Of a stretch of 64,000 nucleotides of DNA, positions 52,565 through 61,730 are shown in pieces. Source of the stretch: Methylomarinum vadi (lineage in GTDB: Bacteria > Pseudomonadota > Gammaproteobacteria > Methylococcales > Methylomonadaceae); the NCBI RefSeq assembly GCF_000733935.1, contig NZ_JPON01000001.1, positions 3,980,623-4,044,622 on the forward strand, read 5' to 3'. How positions within the stretch are numbered: position 1 is the stretch's first letter; each line of letters begins with the position of its first letter. Both the position numbers and the translations under genes were made by a program. The notes below the pieces were generated by a model. That model did not search any database. It saw nothing but the letters and a program-made list of their open reading frames with translations, and was not told the origin of the DNA.

Positions 52565-54391
52565 ATGTTCAAACGCGGCGTCTATTTGTTGTTTTTAGGA
52601 CTGTTGGCTGTGGGGTTCTGGCTGAGCGCCGATTTCAAAACCATTGTTGCCGGTATCGCCATATTTTTGTTTGGCATGTTGTCGCTGCAAAAAGGATTTA
52701 AATTTTTTACCGGCGGCGTCCTGGAAAAAATCCTGCGTTCGGTGACCGACAATGTGCTGAAGCGATTGTTGTTCGGCATCACGACCACGACCCTGATGCA
52801 ATCCAGTTCTTTGCTGTCGTTGTTGGTCATTTCCTTCATCAGCGCCGGCTTGCTCGATTTGGCGGCCGGCATCGGCATCATCTTCGGCGCAAATCTCGGT
52901 ACGACGACCGGCGCCTGGTTGGTGGCTGGCTTCGGCCTGAAGGTCAACATTTCCTCCTATGCCTTACCGTTGTTGACCTTCGGTGTCTTGTTGCAATTCA
53001 ATAAATCCATGAGTTTGCAGGGACTGGGGCATGTTTTGATTGGGTTGGGATTTTTGTTTCTGGGTATCCATTACATGAAGGAAGGTTTCGATGCCTTTAA
53101 AGACCATATCGACCTGGCGCAGTATGCGATGGGTGGCAAACGCGGGCTGTTGGTGTTTGTGCTGCTGGGTATCGCCGTTACCGTGATCATACAGGCGAGC
53201 GGGGCGACCATGGTGCTGATCATTACCGCCTTGGCCGCCCAGCAAATCACCTATGAAAATTCGCTGGCATTGGCTATCGGTTCCAATGTGGGGACGACGA
53301 TCACCGCCGTGCTCGGTTCATTCAGCGCTAATATCAAAGGCAAGCGCCTGGCGGGAGCCCATGTGTTATTTAATGTATTCACCGGCGCTTTGGCTATCGT
53401 CTTGCTGGACCAATTCGTCTGGCTGGTCGACCGGTTTTGTGGGTACGCCGGTATCGACAGCCATGACTATACGTTGAAACTGGCGAGCTTCCATACTTTA
53501 TTCAATCTGGCTGGTGTCATTGTCATGTTACCGTTGGCTGGATTGATGGCGAAGTTTTTGGAAAAGGTGATGCGGGAAAAAAAGGCCGCTGTCGAACAAC
53601 CGCGTTTTTTAACGCCATCGGCATTGCAGTTCCCGGATACGGCGGTGGAGTCGGTGCAACAGGAAACGCTCCATTTGTATGAAAATTCCTCACACATCAT
53701 TTTGAAGGTCATTGGCTTGCATCGGCGCGATGTGTATTCCGAGCAGGATCTGCATGAAATTATCGGTAAATATAAGCGGATCGGCGAATACGATATCGAT
53801 GAGGCCTACAATCGCACGGTTAAAGGCCTGTACAGCGCCATCATCGAGTTTATCAGTCAGGCCAGGTTTACCTGGGAGTTAAAGCAGTCGGGACGACTTC
53901 ATTGGTTGCGGGAAGCCAATTTGAAACTGGTGGAGGCGGTTAAGGGCGTTAAACACCTGCAAAAAAATTTGCTCAAAAGCAGCCATTCCTACAACCATAA
54001 TTTGATCGAGGAATATGGCCGGATTCGTTATCAGATTGCCTTGGTGATCCGGGAGTTGGACAGAATCAAAAACAGTGAATTCGCGGATGAATTGCCGCTA
54101 TTATCGCTGGATATGTTGAAAGGCACGATCAAGGATCAGCGCCGCATCGCCATCGAAACCATAGAAAACCTGATTCGCGAGCATAAGATCAGCGCCGACG
54201 AGGGGACGTCGTTATTGAATGACAATGCCTATGTCTACGATATCCAGGCCAATCTGGTAAGCATGGCGCAAACCGTTTTTGTCGATTACGCGACCAAGTC
54301 GGTTAAGGCCGAGCAGGCTTTGGCCTTGAGCGACCATGAGTTGCTCGAAGTCATTAACCCCAAACCGGATGAAAACTATGAACAAAATTAA
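52565..54391 (+). CDS. Na+/phosphate cotransporter family protein
   Basis: 608 residues: two inverted Na/Pi-cotransporter repeats in the membrane half (about 1-340), each with the hallmark QSSS (MQSSSLLSLLVI) or QASGATMV motif, and a cytoplasmic PhoU-like helical domain (about 370-590). By family it takes up phosphate with sodium; specificity is not proven. The last 14 bp overlap a small gene that begins in another frame. Confidence 0.88.
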   Translation: MFKRGVYLLFLGLLAVGFWLSADFKTIVAGIAIFLFGMLSLQKGFKFFTGGVLEKILRSVTDNVLKRLLFGITTTTLMQSSSLLSLLVISFISAGLLDLAAGIGIIFGANLGTTTGAWLVAGFGLKVNISSYALPLLTFGVLLQFNKSMSLQGLGHVLIGLGFLFLGIHYMKEGFDAFKDHIDLAQYAMGGKRGLLVFVLLGIAVTVIIQASGATMVLIITALAAQQITYENSLALAIGSNVGTTITAVLGSFSANIKGKRLAGAHVLFNVFTGALAIVLLDQFVWLVDRFCGYAGIDSHDYTLKLASFHTLFNLAGVIVMLPLAGLMAKFLEKVMREKKAAVEQPRFLTPSALQFPDTAVESVQQETLHLYENSSHIILKVIGLHRRDVYSEQDLHEIIGKYKRIGEYDIDEAYNRTVKGLYSAIIEFISQARFTWELKQSGRLHWLREANLKLVEAVKGVKHLQKNLLKSSHSYNHNLIEEYGRIRYQIALVIRELDRIKNSEFADELPLLSLDMLKGTIKDQRRIAIETIENLIREHKISADEGTSLLNDNAYVYDIQANLVSMAQTVFVDYATKSVKAEQALALSDHELLEVINPKPDENYEQN

Positions 54392-54617
54392 ACTGTTGAG
54401 TCTATTGCAGGATTTTTTCAACGCCGATGAAAAGGAAAAAAGGGATAAAGCCGTTGAAATCAGAGGGGTTATCAAAAAGCTGAAAAACAAACATCGTAAA
54501 ACGACCAAAATGCTCAACGAGTGCAGGGACGAGGAGCTCAAGAAGGCGTTGCGCATGGAAGCGGATATCATCCAGGCCCAGATTGAAAAGGGCATAGAGG
54601 TATTAAAACAGCTATGA
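54378..54617 (+). CDS. Small coiled-coil protein overlapping the Na/Pi gene
   Basis: 79 residues, highly charged (Lys/Glu/Asp), helical throughout (MNKIKLLSLLQDFFNADEKEK...), with no membrane segment. The ATG at 54378 is chosen; an ATG at 54369 is the alternative. It overlaps the transporter stop in a coupled arrangement, so it is probably co-translated and may be a partner of the PhoU-like domain. No family was recognised. Confidence 0.6.
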   Translation: MNKIKLLSLLQDFFNADEKEKRDKAVEIRGVIKKLKNKHRKTTKMLNECRDEELKKALRMEADIIQAQIEKGIEVLKQL

Positions 54618-54703
54618 GGCGTAGGCATACGGAACAGAACCAGAATCGAGCTGGGAAAGGCCGCGAAAGAATGCCAGTACAATAACCATTAGGGGGGGAA
54701 ACC

Positions 54704-55813
54704 ATGCAAGAAGATATGCATTATTATGGCACTTATGCCATGGCCCGAGCAGCCGGCTTAGCCGTCAAACATGCCCGGGTGATCGCCTATGCGGCGCAAT
54801 ACGTCGATGATGCGACCGCCAATAATAGCGAACAACACGACGATGGCGGCATGCTACAGGCCATTGCCACCGCCCACACAAACGCCCAGGCCATTAGAAA
54901 CGCCAAACGGGATTTGACCGAACAGCGCAACGTTTGGGTGCCGTTCCATTTTTATCCGGGCAACGTCGGAGAGAGCTTGTCGGAAAAACTGCAGTGCCAA
55001 AAAGACGGCCAATTGGCTCGGATCATGGTTAACAACCACATAGAACACGCCGTCTCGGTCAAGGAGGAATACGGCCTGGCATTGATGGGGGTGATGGCGC
55101 ATGTCTATGCCGATACTTTCGCCCATTACGGTTTTTCCGGGGTCAGTTCCACGCGTAACAAGGTGAGGGGGGATTCCTTTCAACTCGATGTCCAAAGCGA
55201 AGACATGAAGGTTTACCTCGAGACTAAATACAGCAAGTTCCTGAAAAAGTACTTGCCCAGCTTTCTGGTGTATAACTGGCGGCGCATAGCCAGTGAAACC
55301 GCCGAGGACGCGGTCGGTGCCTTGGGCCACGGCGGGGTCGCCACCTTCCCGGACCGGCCCTTTTTGAAATGGCGCTTTACCTACGAAAAAAACAATAGGG
55401 ATTCCGGTTGGCGCGATAATCCCGCAACCTATCTGGAAGGCGCGGAAAAGCTGCATGACGCGTTCAGCCGGTTTGCCGGGCAAGCCGGAATTCGGGCGAA
55501 ATCGGTCGATTTTGCCCAGATAAAAGGCAAAGTCTCGGCCATCATCCGCTTGGAAGCGGATATGCAAGGGCGTATCGCGGCATGGAAGCAGGCCATTCTG
55601 AATCAGGAACTGTTCGAAACCGATCCCCAGGAGCAGCATGCTCTGAGCTACACTGCGCACGATTGGGAACAACAAAAGCTGCAATTTCCCATGCTGCCGA
55701 ATTCTCAAACGGTCGTTGGGCAGGAGGTTTATCGTTTCCATCAGGCCGCCGTGTATCACCGCGACTATACGATGAAACAATTATTGCCGAGGCACGGCAT
55801 CGTGGTGTTATGA
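54704..55813 (+). CDS. DUF6765-like protein, possible zinc-phospholipase relative
   Basis: 369 residues. The start (MQEDMHYYGTYAMARAAGL) and the HAVSVKEEYG...MAHVYADTFAHYGFSG stretch (about 118-146) hold several His and Asp residues spaced as in the S1/P1-nuclease and zinc-dependent phospholipase C fold; this resemblance is tentative. I recall the family as DUF6765. No signal peptide. It has a strong run of Gs as ribosome site and stands alone, convergent with the split transporter. Confidence 0.6.
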   Translation: MQEDMHYYGTYAMARAAGLAVKHARVIAYAAQYVDDATANNSEQHDDGGMLQAIATAHTNAQAIRNAKRDLTEQRNVWVPFHFYPGNVGESLSEKLQCQKDGQLARIMVNNHIEHAVSVKEEYGLALMGVMAHVYADTFAHYGFSGVSSTRNKVRGDSFQLDVQSEDMKVYLETKYSKFLKKYLPSFLVYNWRRIASETAEDAVGALGHGGVATFPDRPFLKWRFTYEKNNRDSGWRDNPATYLEGAEKLHDAFSRFAGQAGIRAKSVDFAQIKGKVSAIIRLEADMQGRIAAWKQAILNQELFETDPQEQHALSYTAHDWEQQKLQFPMLPNSQTVVGQEVYRFHQAAVYHRDYTMKQLLPRHGIVVL

Positions 55814-55840
55814 CCCAGGCTTGTCCAAAATGGCCGTTTT

Positions 55841-56677
55841 TTACATAAACAATAAAATCATCAACTGGGCCGAGATGATTCTTAAAATCATGACCAACGG
55901 ATAGACCGTAGCATAGGCGATGGAGACGGCCGCCGACGGGTTGAAGCTGTTGGCGAATGCCAGCGCCGGAGGGTCGGTCATGCTGCCGGCCAGCAGGCCG
56001 CAGATGGAGAGGAAATTGACGCGAAAATAGAGTCTCGCGACCAGCGCCACGATCAATAGCGGCAGCAAGGTAATCAGCACGGCGACGCCCAGCCATTTCA
56101 GGCCGTCGCCTTCGATCAGCGTGGCCAGGAACTGGTCGCCGGCATTCAGGCCCACGCAAGCCAGAAACAGGACGATGCCGATATCCTTCAAAATGATATT
56201 GGAGCTTTTCGGCATGTGCCAGGTCATCGTTCCCCAACTGTCGACGCGGCTGAGAAAAATGGCGATGATCAGCGGACCGCCGGCCAGGCCCAGTTTGACG
56301 GCGGACGGTACGCCGGGAATATACACTGGGATATTGCCCAAAATAACGCCCAGCGTGATGCCGATAAAGATCGGCATGACTTGAGGGTGATCGATTTGCT
56401 CCAAGGAGTTGCCGAGGACTTTTTCGATGTTGGTTAACGCCTCGCGGGAGCCGACCACGTGCAGTTCGTCGCCGAAATGGATGCGAGTCGATTTGCTTGG
56501 AATCAATTCTATTTCGGGGCGTTGTATCCTGGAAATGGTGACCGCGTAATAGGTTCGCAGCTCGGCGATGGTTTTGCCGATGGCTTCCTTGTTGGTGACG
56601 ACGAAACGCTGCAGAAACAAGTTACTGGAAGTCTCGTTAAGGTCGAGCGGCGAATCCGGACCGATCAGCATTTTTAA
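55841..56677 (-). pseudogene. AspT/YidE-type transporter, C-terminal half (split by IS)
   Basis: About 278 codons coding the second RCK_C/TrkA-C domain (FLQRFVVTNKEAIGKTIAEL, about 22-100) and the C-terminal membrane half of an aspartate-alanine-exchanger-family transporter (five or six hydrophobic segments; GLLAGSMTDPPALAFANSFNP). Reading upstream from its first ATG gives only Leu-Lys before a stop inside the insertion. Together with the fragment at 57264-58076 the total, about 549 residues, equals a full YidE-type protein. Function lost unless the halves assemble. Confidence 0.88.
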
Positions 56678-56700
56678 TTATCCATCATAAGGTTTAAACC

Positions 56701-56728
56701 ACCGGCTTTAGCCGGTCAGCTTTAGCTG
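56701..56728 (+). repeat. Left-end hairpins of the IS
   Basis: ACCGGC-TTTA-GCCGGT (56701-56716) followed at once by CAGC-TTTA-GCTG (56717-56728). Two adjacent stems sharing the same TTTA loop precede the transposase ribosome site. Y1 transposases recognise such subterminal hairpins; which of the two is the recognised one is not known. Confidence 0.7.
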
Positions 56729-56753
56729 CGATAATTTGCCCAAGGAGGTGGCG

Positions 56754-57185
56754 ATGGACTATAGATACGGCAGCCATACGGTTTACCAAATTGAGTATCA
56801 TTTTGTTTGGGTTACGAAGTATCGTTATAAAGTGCTGAAGGATGAAATAGCCGAACGAGTGAGAGACTTGGTGCGGCAGACATGCGAAGCCTTTGAGATA
56901 CGGATTATCAAAGGTGTCGTGAGCAAAGATCATGTGCACATTTTGGTGAGTGCGCCGCCGACTATGGCCCCAAGCGAAATCATGAGGCGAATCAAGGGAC
57001 GAACTTCGAGCTATCTGTTCGAAGAGTTCCCGCACTTGAAAAAGCGATATTGGGGTCGACATTTTTGGGCCCGCGGTTATTTTTGCGCCACAGTGGGGCA
57101 AATGACTGATGAGATGATAAAGCAATATTTGGAGCATCACTTTGAACCTAATCCAAACGATAATTTCAAAATGGAGCCCGACTAA
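56754..57185 (+). CDS. tnpA: IS200/IS605-family transposase TnpA (Y1, HUH)
   Basis: 143 residues, full length for the family. The HUH motif is HVHILVSAPP (about 60-69) and the catalytic tyrosine lies in MIKQYLEHH (about 119-127). TVYQIEYHFVWVTKYRYKVL is the family's N-terminal signature. The ATG at 56754 has AAGGAGG five bases upstream; an earlier in-frame TTG is rejected. The frame is intact, so the element may be active. Confidence 0.95.
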   Translation: MDYRYGSHTVYQIEYHFVWVTKYRYKVLKDEIAERVRDLVRQTCEAFEIRIIKGVVSKDHVHILVSAPPTMAPSEIMRRIKGRTSSYLFEEFPHLKKRYWGRHFWARGYFCATVGQMTDEMIKQYLEHHFEPNPNDNFKMEPD

Positions 57186-57186
57186 G

Positions 57187-57256
57187 ACGCGTCGTTTAGT
57201 CGACGCGTATCCGGACTTTCAGTCCGTTATTGGAACCCACCCGCTTGAGCGGGTGG
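57187..57256 (+). repeat. Right-end hairpins of the IS
   Basis: Three perfect hairpins in a row: ACGCGTCG/CGACGCGT (57187-57208, 6-nt loop), CGGAC/GTCCG (57212-57226, 5-nt loop) and CCACCCGC/GCGGGTGG (57237-57256, TTGA loop). The last is closest to the element end and is the likely transposase target; the others may be decoys or a transcription stop after tnpA. Confidence 0.7.
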
Positions 57257-57263
57257 TTGTTTA

Positions 57264-58076
57264 GTTGTCGATGTTTTCCGGATTGCCGACCACGCGAATC
57301 GAATCGCCTTTTTGCAGCACGGTTTCATTGGTGACGATAGTGACTTGATTGTCATGGGCGATGCGGGTGACTATAGCGTCCATCGCATCGAAAAAAGGAA
57401 TTTGTGCGATCGTCAGGCCATTCAGATTAGGATTTTCGATAATCAGGTCCTTGGCGATGTGTTTGCTGGTCGAGCTCTTTTGCTGTTTTTTGAAGTCGGC
57501 CGCTTCACCGGCGACATCGATGGAAAAAACTTGTTTGACGATCAGCATCGACAGGATGATGCCGACGACGCCGAAAGGGTAGGCGACGGCATAACCCAGG
57601 CCGGGCTGTTTCAGCGTATTGGCGTCGACGTCGGGAACTTGGCCAAGGATTTCCTGGGCGGTGGCCAGCGAAGGGGTGTTGGTGGTGGCGCCGGAAAACA
57701 GGCCGACCGCGACCGGAATTTCTATCCCGGCATAGTGGCTGGCCATGACGGCGATCAGCGCCCCCATCAGCACGATGCTAGCGGCCATGATATTGAGGCG
57801 CACGCCGTAATTGAGGAAAGAATTGACGAATCCCGGACCGACTTGCAGGCCGATGGCGTATACGAACAGAATTAGGCCGAATTCGCGGACGAAATGCATT
57901 AGGTGGCCGTCCAAGGTGATGCCAAAATGGCTGAAAGCGATGCCGGAAAACAACACGCCGGCGATGCCCAGTTTCAGTTTTAACAGTGGGATCTCCCCGA
58001 GGGCCAGGCCGGAAGAGATTACCAGGCTCAGGATCAGCACGGTGTAGGAAATTGAATGCGGGTCGAACCAGTCCAT
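57264..58076 (-). pseudogene. AspT/YidE-type transporter, N-terminal half (split by IS)
   Basis: 271 codons giving the N-terminal membrane half (about 1-190, five to six hydrophobic segments, with the GLQVGPGF and GLFSGATTNTPSLA signatures of the AspT family) and the first RCK_C domain (about 200-270; NPNLNGLTIAQIPF...VTIVTNETVLQKGDSIRVVG). It runs into a TAA made by the insertion right end just after Asp-Asn. Sequence is otherwise undamaged, so the insertion is recent. Confidence 0.88.
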
Positions 58077-58302
58077 TTTTTGTCCAGAAGTGCATTGTCG
58101 CGGGCGCGAACGTTATCGTTTGGGCGGCGAAAAACTCTATTGTATGTGATCGCCGCCGAGATTTCAGTTTCCAACCGATAAACAATGTTGTTCCCAAAGC
58201 GAGCGGAAGACTGACAAGGTGTTATTATTGCGCGCCGTTATCCATTAAAATGGCGTGCTTTTGCACGCCGTCAGCGCATTTTCTACCTTATATACAATTA
58301 CT

Positions 58303-59097
58303 ATGGACATCATTCAAGCAATAGCGCTCGCTTTACTCCAAGGTCTCACCGAGTTTTTACCGATTTCCAGTTCGGCCCATTTGATTCTGTTGCCGGTGAT
58401 TTCCGGTTGGCAGGACCAGGGTTTGGTCTTCGATGTCGCGGTGCATGTCGGCACCTTGTCCGCGGTGGTCGCCTACTATCGCCGTGATTTGGCGCAAATT
58501 CTCTCGGCCTGGTTTGGTTCGCTATTCGGCAAGGGGTTGAATGATGACGCCAAATTGGCCTGGTATGTCGGACTCGGAACCATTCCGGTCGGCCTGGTCG
58601 GCATTGCCTTGCCCGATTCGGTGACCGAAGCCTTGCGCGCGCCCCTGGTGATCGCCGCGGCCACGATCGTTTTCGCCTTGCTGTTATGGTGGGCCGAGAA
58701 ACGGGCCAAAGAGCAGCGCAGCCAGATTAGCTTGCTGGATGCGGTGCTGGTCGGTTTGTTTCAGGCTATCGCGTTGATCCCCGGCACGTCGCGCTCGGGT
58801 ATCACCATTACGGCGGGGTTGATCACCGGTTTACGGCGGGAGCAGGCGGCCCGTTTTTCCTTTTTGCTGTCCATTCCGGTCATCGCTCTGGCCGGCATGC
58901 TGCATGTCATCGAGCTATACCAAAGTCAGGAACCGGTGCAATGGGACTTGATCGCGCTGGGCGCAGCGGTTTCCGGCGTGGTGGCCTATCTCACCATCGG
59001 TTGGTTTTTGCGCTTGTTGGCCAAGATCGGCGTGATGCCTTTCGTTTATTACCGCTTAGTACTCGGTGTCGTATTGTTCGCCGTATTTCTCCGCTAA
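58303..59097 (+). CDS. uppP: Undecaprenyl-diphosphatase UppP (BacA type)
   Basis: 264 residues, eight-helix inner-membrane enzyme that recycles the peptidoglycan carrier lipid by making undecaprenyl phosphate. The BacA signatures are present: LLQGLTEFLPISSSAHL (about 9-25) and PGTSRSGITITAGL (about 163-176). The ATG at 58303 (M-D-I-I-Q) is preferred over an upstream in-frame codon. The 3' end overlaps the convergent smr gene by 42 bp. Confidence 0.95.
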   Translation: MDIIQAIALALLQGLTEFLPISSSAHLILLPVISGWQDQGLVFDVAVHVGTLSAVVAYYRRDLAQILSAWFGSLFGKGLNDDAKLAWYVGLGTIPVGLVGIALPDSVTEALRAPLVIAAATIVFALLLWWAEKRAKEQRSQISLLDAVLVGLFQAIALIPGTSRSGITITAGLITGLRREQAARFSFLLSIPVIALAGMLHVIELYQSQEPVQWDLIALGAAVSGVVAYLTIGWFLRLLAKIGVMPFVYYRLVLGVVLFAVFLR

Positions 59098-59625
59098 CTT
59101 CAATAGCACGAACACGGCGCCGGTGCCCCCGTCCTTGGGCGGCGCCGAACAGAATGCCAATACGTCCTTGTGCTGGCGTAGCCATAAGTTGATTTCGTTT
59201 TTCAGCACCGGCAGGCTATCGGGGGAACGGTAGCCCTTGCCATGAATGATATGCACGCAACGGCAGCCGTTTTCGAGGCAATGATGGAGAAAATTTAACA
59301 GTCGCAGCTTGGCTTCGTGGGTGCCGAGGCCGTGCAGATCGATGTCGGCATCCAGGCCGAAGTAACCTTTGCGTAGCTTTTTCAATACGTTCTTCTGCAG
59401 GCCCGGAACGAGGAAACTTAGTTTGTCTTCATTGCTGAGGATTTCCAGCGGCGCTACGAGTGTTTTTTGCAACGGGTTGTCCCGCTCCAATTCTCTGGTT
59501 TTCGGACGGGGCGGGGGCTTTTTTGCCGGTTTCAGTACCACGTTGTCTTTTTTGACGGGCTGGACTTTACCGATGGTTTGTCTGAATAATTCGGAATCCT
59601 CCGCAGAAAGTATTTTTTTTGCCAC
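59056..59625 (-). CDS. Smr-domain protein, SmrA-like
   Basis: About 189 residues: a charged Pro/Lys-rich leader (about 1-80) and a C-terminal Smr domain (about 95-185) with DLHGLGTHEAKLRLLNFL and HIIHGKGYRS, the nuclease-linked DLHG and HGxG motifs. SmrA-type proteins are stand-alone relatives of the MutS2 C-terminus. The GTG at 59625 (V-A-K-K-I-L-S-A-E-D) fits the family start; a longer frame to 59694 would run into surE and is rejected. Confidence 0.85.
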   Translation of the reverse strand: MAKKILSAEDSELFRQTIGKVQPVKKDNVVLKPAKKPPPRPKTRELERDNPLQKTLVAPLEILSNEDKLSFLVPGLQKNVLKKLRKGYFGLDADIDLHGLGTHEAKLRLLNFLHHCLENGCRCVHIIHGKGYRSPDSLPVLKNEINLWLRQHKDVLAFCSAPPKDGGTGAVFVLLKLAEKYGEQYDTEY

Positions 59626-59688
59626 GCTAGCTGAATTTATCCTGGAATATTTGCTAATATGGCGGATTTTATAGTGTTTTAGAATCGC

Positions 59689-60444
59689 ATGCACATCTTA
59701 ATCAGTAATGACGACGGTTATCTGGCGCAGGGACTCGTCACGTTGGCCGAGTCATTGTCCCGTTATGCCGACGTTTCCGTCGTTGCCCCCGATAGAAACC
59801 GCAGCGCGGCCAGCAATTCCTTGACCCTGGAAACGCCGCTCAGGGCGATCCAATCCGAAAACGGTTTCATCCGCGTCGATGGGACACCGACCGATTGCGT
59901 GCATTTGGCTATCACCGGTCTGTTGGCCGATGAGCCGGACATGGTGTTTGCCGGCATCAATCATGGCGCCAATCTGGGCGATGACGTTCTATATTCGGGC
60001 ACCGTCGCGGCGGCCACCGAAGGACGCTTTCTCGGCCTGCCTGCGGTCGCGGTCTCTTTGGCCGCCAGCGACCCGAAGCATTTCGATACCGCCGCCCATG
60101 TTGCCGTCACGCTGATGAAAAAAATCGTCAAGCATCCCTTGCCGAAGGATACGTTGTTGAATGTCAATGTGCCGGATATTCCGATTGCCGAATTGCAGGG
60201 GTATCAATCCACCCGCTTGGGGCAACGCCACCGCGCGGAAGGCATGATTAAGGCTAGTGACCCGCGCGGACGCGACATTTATTGGGTCGGCCCGGCCGGC
60301 AGCGAGCAAGACGCCGGGCCGGGAACGGATTTTTTCGCGATCAATAACGGTTATGTGTCGGTAACGCCGCTGCAACTGGACCTGACCCGTTACGAGCGCA
60401 TCGATACCCTGGGGCATTGGCTGGAGTTGGAGGATGAGACATGA
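59689..60444 (+). CDS. surE: 5'/3'-nucleotidase SurE
   Basis: 251 residues with the acidic metal site at the N-terminus ([14 protein letters not shown]), [12 protein letters not shown] near residue 39, [11 protein letters not shown] near 65 and [19 protein letters not shown] near 93. It dephosphorylates nucleoside monophosphates. It overlaps pcm in an ATGA, and the pair is a classic gammaproteobacterial operon. Confidence 0.96.
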   Translation: MHILISNDDGYLAQGLVTLAESLSRYADVSVVAPDRNRSAASNSLTLETPLRAIQSENGFIRVDGTPTDCVHLAITGLLADEPDMVFAGINHGANLGDDVLYSGTVAAATEGRFLGLPAVAVSLAASDPKHFDTAAHVAVTLMKKIVKHPLPKDTLLNVNVPDIPIAELQGYQSTRLGQRHRAEGMIKASDPRGRDIYWVGPAGSEQDAGPGTDFFAINNGYVSVTPLQLDLTRYERIDTLGHWLELEDET

Positions 60445-61103
60445 TGAACCAACGCCTGATGGGCATCGGTATGACTTCGCGCAGGACCCGCGAACGCATG
60501 GTCAGGCGCCTGCATGACCAGGGTATCAGGGATACCAAGGTCTTGAACGTCATGGCCGAAACGCCCCGGCATATTTTTGTCGACGAAGCTTTAGCCAGCC
60601 GCTCCTATGAAGATACGGCCTTGCCGATCGGCCATAACCAAACGATTTCCCAGCCCTATATCGTGGCCCGGATGACCGAGTTGTTGCTGCAAAAGGGCCC
60701 GTTGCACAAGGTGTTGGAAATCGGCACGGGCTGCGGCTATCAAACCGCCATTCTGGCGCAACTGGTCGACAGGGTTTATACGGTCGAACGCATCGGGCCG
60801 CTGCTGAAAAAGGCCAGGGATCACCTGTGGGAGTTGAAATTGAAAAACGTCAGTTATTTGCACAGCGACGGCGGTTGGGGCTGGCCCGATAACGCGCCTT
60901 TCGACGGCATCCTGGCCGCCGCCGCGCCGCAGGAAATACCGGAAACGCTGTTGCAACAAATGGCGCCGGGCGGCGTCATGGTGATTCCGGTCGGGCAGGG
61001 ACAGCGCCAGGAATTGCATCGGATCACCTATAGCGACAAGGGATTTGAAGACGAAGTGTTGGAACGGGTCAGTTTCGTTCCCTTCTTATCGGGGACCAGT
61101 TGA
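60441..61103 (+). CDS. pcm: Protein-L-isoaspartate O-methyltransferase
   Basis: 220 residues of a Rossmann-fold methyltransferase that repairs isoaspartyl damage with S-adenosylmethionine. Family motifs: [35 protein letters not shown] and the SAM loop [15 protein letters not shown]. The start overlaps the surE stop and the stop overlaps yqaA, giving a coupled three-gene operon. Confidence 0.96.
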   Translation: MMNQRLMGIGMTSRRTRERMVRRLHDQGIRDTKVLNVMAETPRHIFVDEALASRSYEDTALPIGHNQTISQPYIVARMTELLLQKGPLHKVLEIGTGCGYQTAILAQLVDRVYTVERIGPLLKKARDHLWELKLKNVSYLHSDGGWGWPDNAPFDGILAAAAPQEIPETLLQQMAPGGVMVIPVGQGQRQELHRITYSDKGFEDEVLERVSFVPFLSGTS

Positions 61104-61690
61104 CCATGTTTCAGAAACTTTACGATAAGGCCCTGGTTTGGTCCAGGCATCGTCATGCCGCCAAATATCTGGCCGTGCTGAGCTTTGCCGAATCGTCTTT
61201 TTTTCCAATTCCGCCGGACGTGATGCTGGCACCGATGTCGTTGTCCCAGCCCGCCAGGGCATGGCGCTTGGCGTTATTGACCACGCTGGCCTCGACCCTC
61301 GGCGGTATGTTGGGATTTGCCATCGGTTATTTCATGTTCGACAGCATCTCGCCCTGGTTGCAGCAAAGCCGATACTGGGAAAAATACCTGTTGGCGGAAA
61401 ACTGGTTCCAGCAATGGGGGGTATGGGCCGTGTTCGTCGCCGGCTTTTCGCCGATTCCCTACAAGGTCTTCACCATTGCCGCCGGGGCCTTGCAGATGTT
61501 GTTTCTGCCCTTTGTCGCGGCTTCCTTCGTCGGCCGCGGCGCGCGCTTCTTTCTGTTGGCATTGTTGATCGCAGCCGGCGGCGAACGTTTGGAGTCGGGC
61601 CTGCGCCGCTATATGGACAGGATAGGATGGGCCGTCGTCGCCATCGTCGCGATTGGCGCCATTGTTTATAAATTCGGTGGGTTTTCTTAA
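61100..61690 (+). CDS. YqaA-like DedA/SNARE-associated membrane protein
   Basis: 196 residues with about five hydrophobic segments and the DedA/VTT-like pattern [18 protein letters not shown] near residue 28 and [17 protein letters not shown] near 115. DedA-family proteins move lipids across the membrane; a specific activity is not shown. Coupled to pcm by ATGA, last gene of surE-pcm-yqaA. Confidence 0.85.
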   Translation: MTMFQKLYDKALVWSRHRHAAKYLAVLSFAESSFFPIPPDVMLAPMSLSQPARAWRLALLTTLASTLGGMLGFAIGYFMFDSISPWLQQSRYWEKYLLAENWFQQWGVWAVFVAGFSPIPYKVFTIAAGALQMLFLPFVAASFVGRGARFFLLALLIAAGGERLESGLRRYMDRIGWAVVAIVAIGAIVYKFGGFS

Positions 61691-61730
61691 TCATCGCTAT
61701 TCAAGTGGAACAACCTAAGCAAGTAGTACC

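Larger units (their letters stand above)
56678..57263 (+). mobile_element. IS200/IS605-family insertion sequence (single tnpA)
   Basis: A 586-bp element deduced from the transporter reading frame: joining 56677 to 57264 restores an in-frame Asp-Asn-Leu-Lys-Met. It carries one Y1 transposase gene and no tnpB. Subterminal hairpins at both ends (listed separately), no target duplication and a T-rich left flank (TTTTTAA) fit IS200/IS605 single-strand transposition, which inserts after a short target. The exact ends are inferred and could shift by a few bases. Confidence 0.85.

Noticed and set aside
54854-55780. 308-codon minus-strand frame opposite the DUF6765-like gene
   Set aside because: The plus-strand gene has a ribosome site and conserved His/Asp pattern; this frame has neither.
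59626-59694. Longer N-terminus for the Smr gene
   Set aside because: It would overlap the surE start and adds residues unlike the family; the GTG at 59625 fits the usual start.
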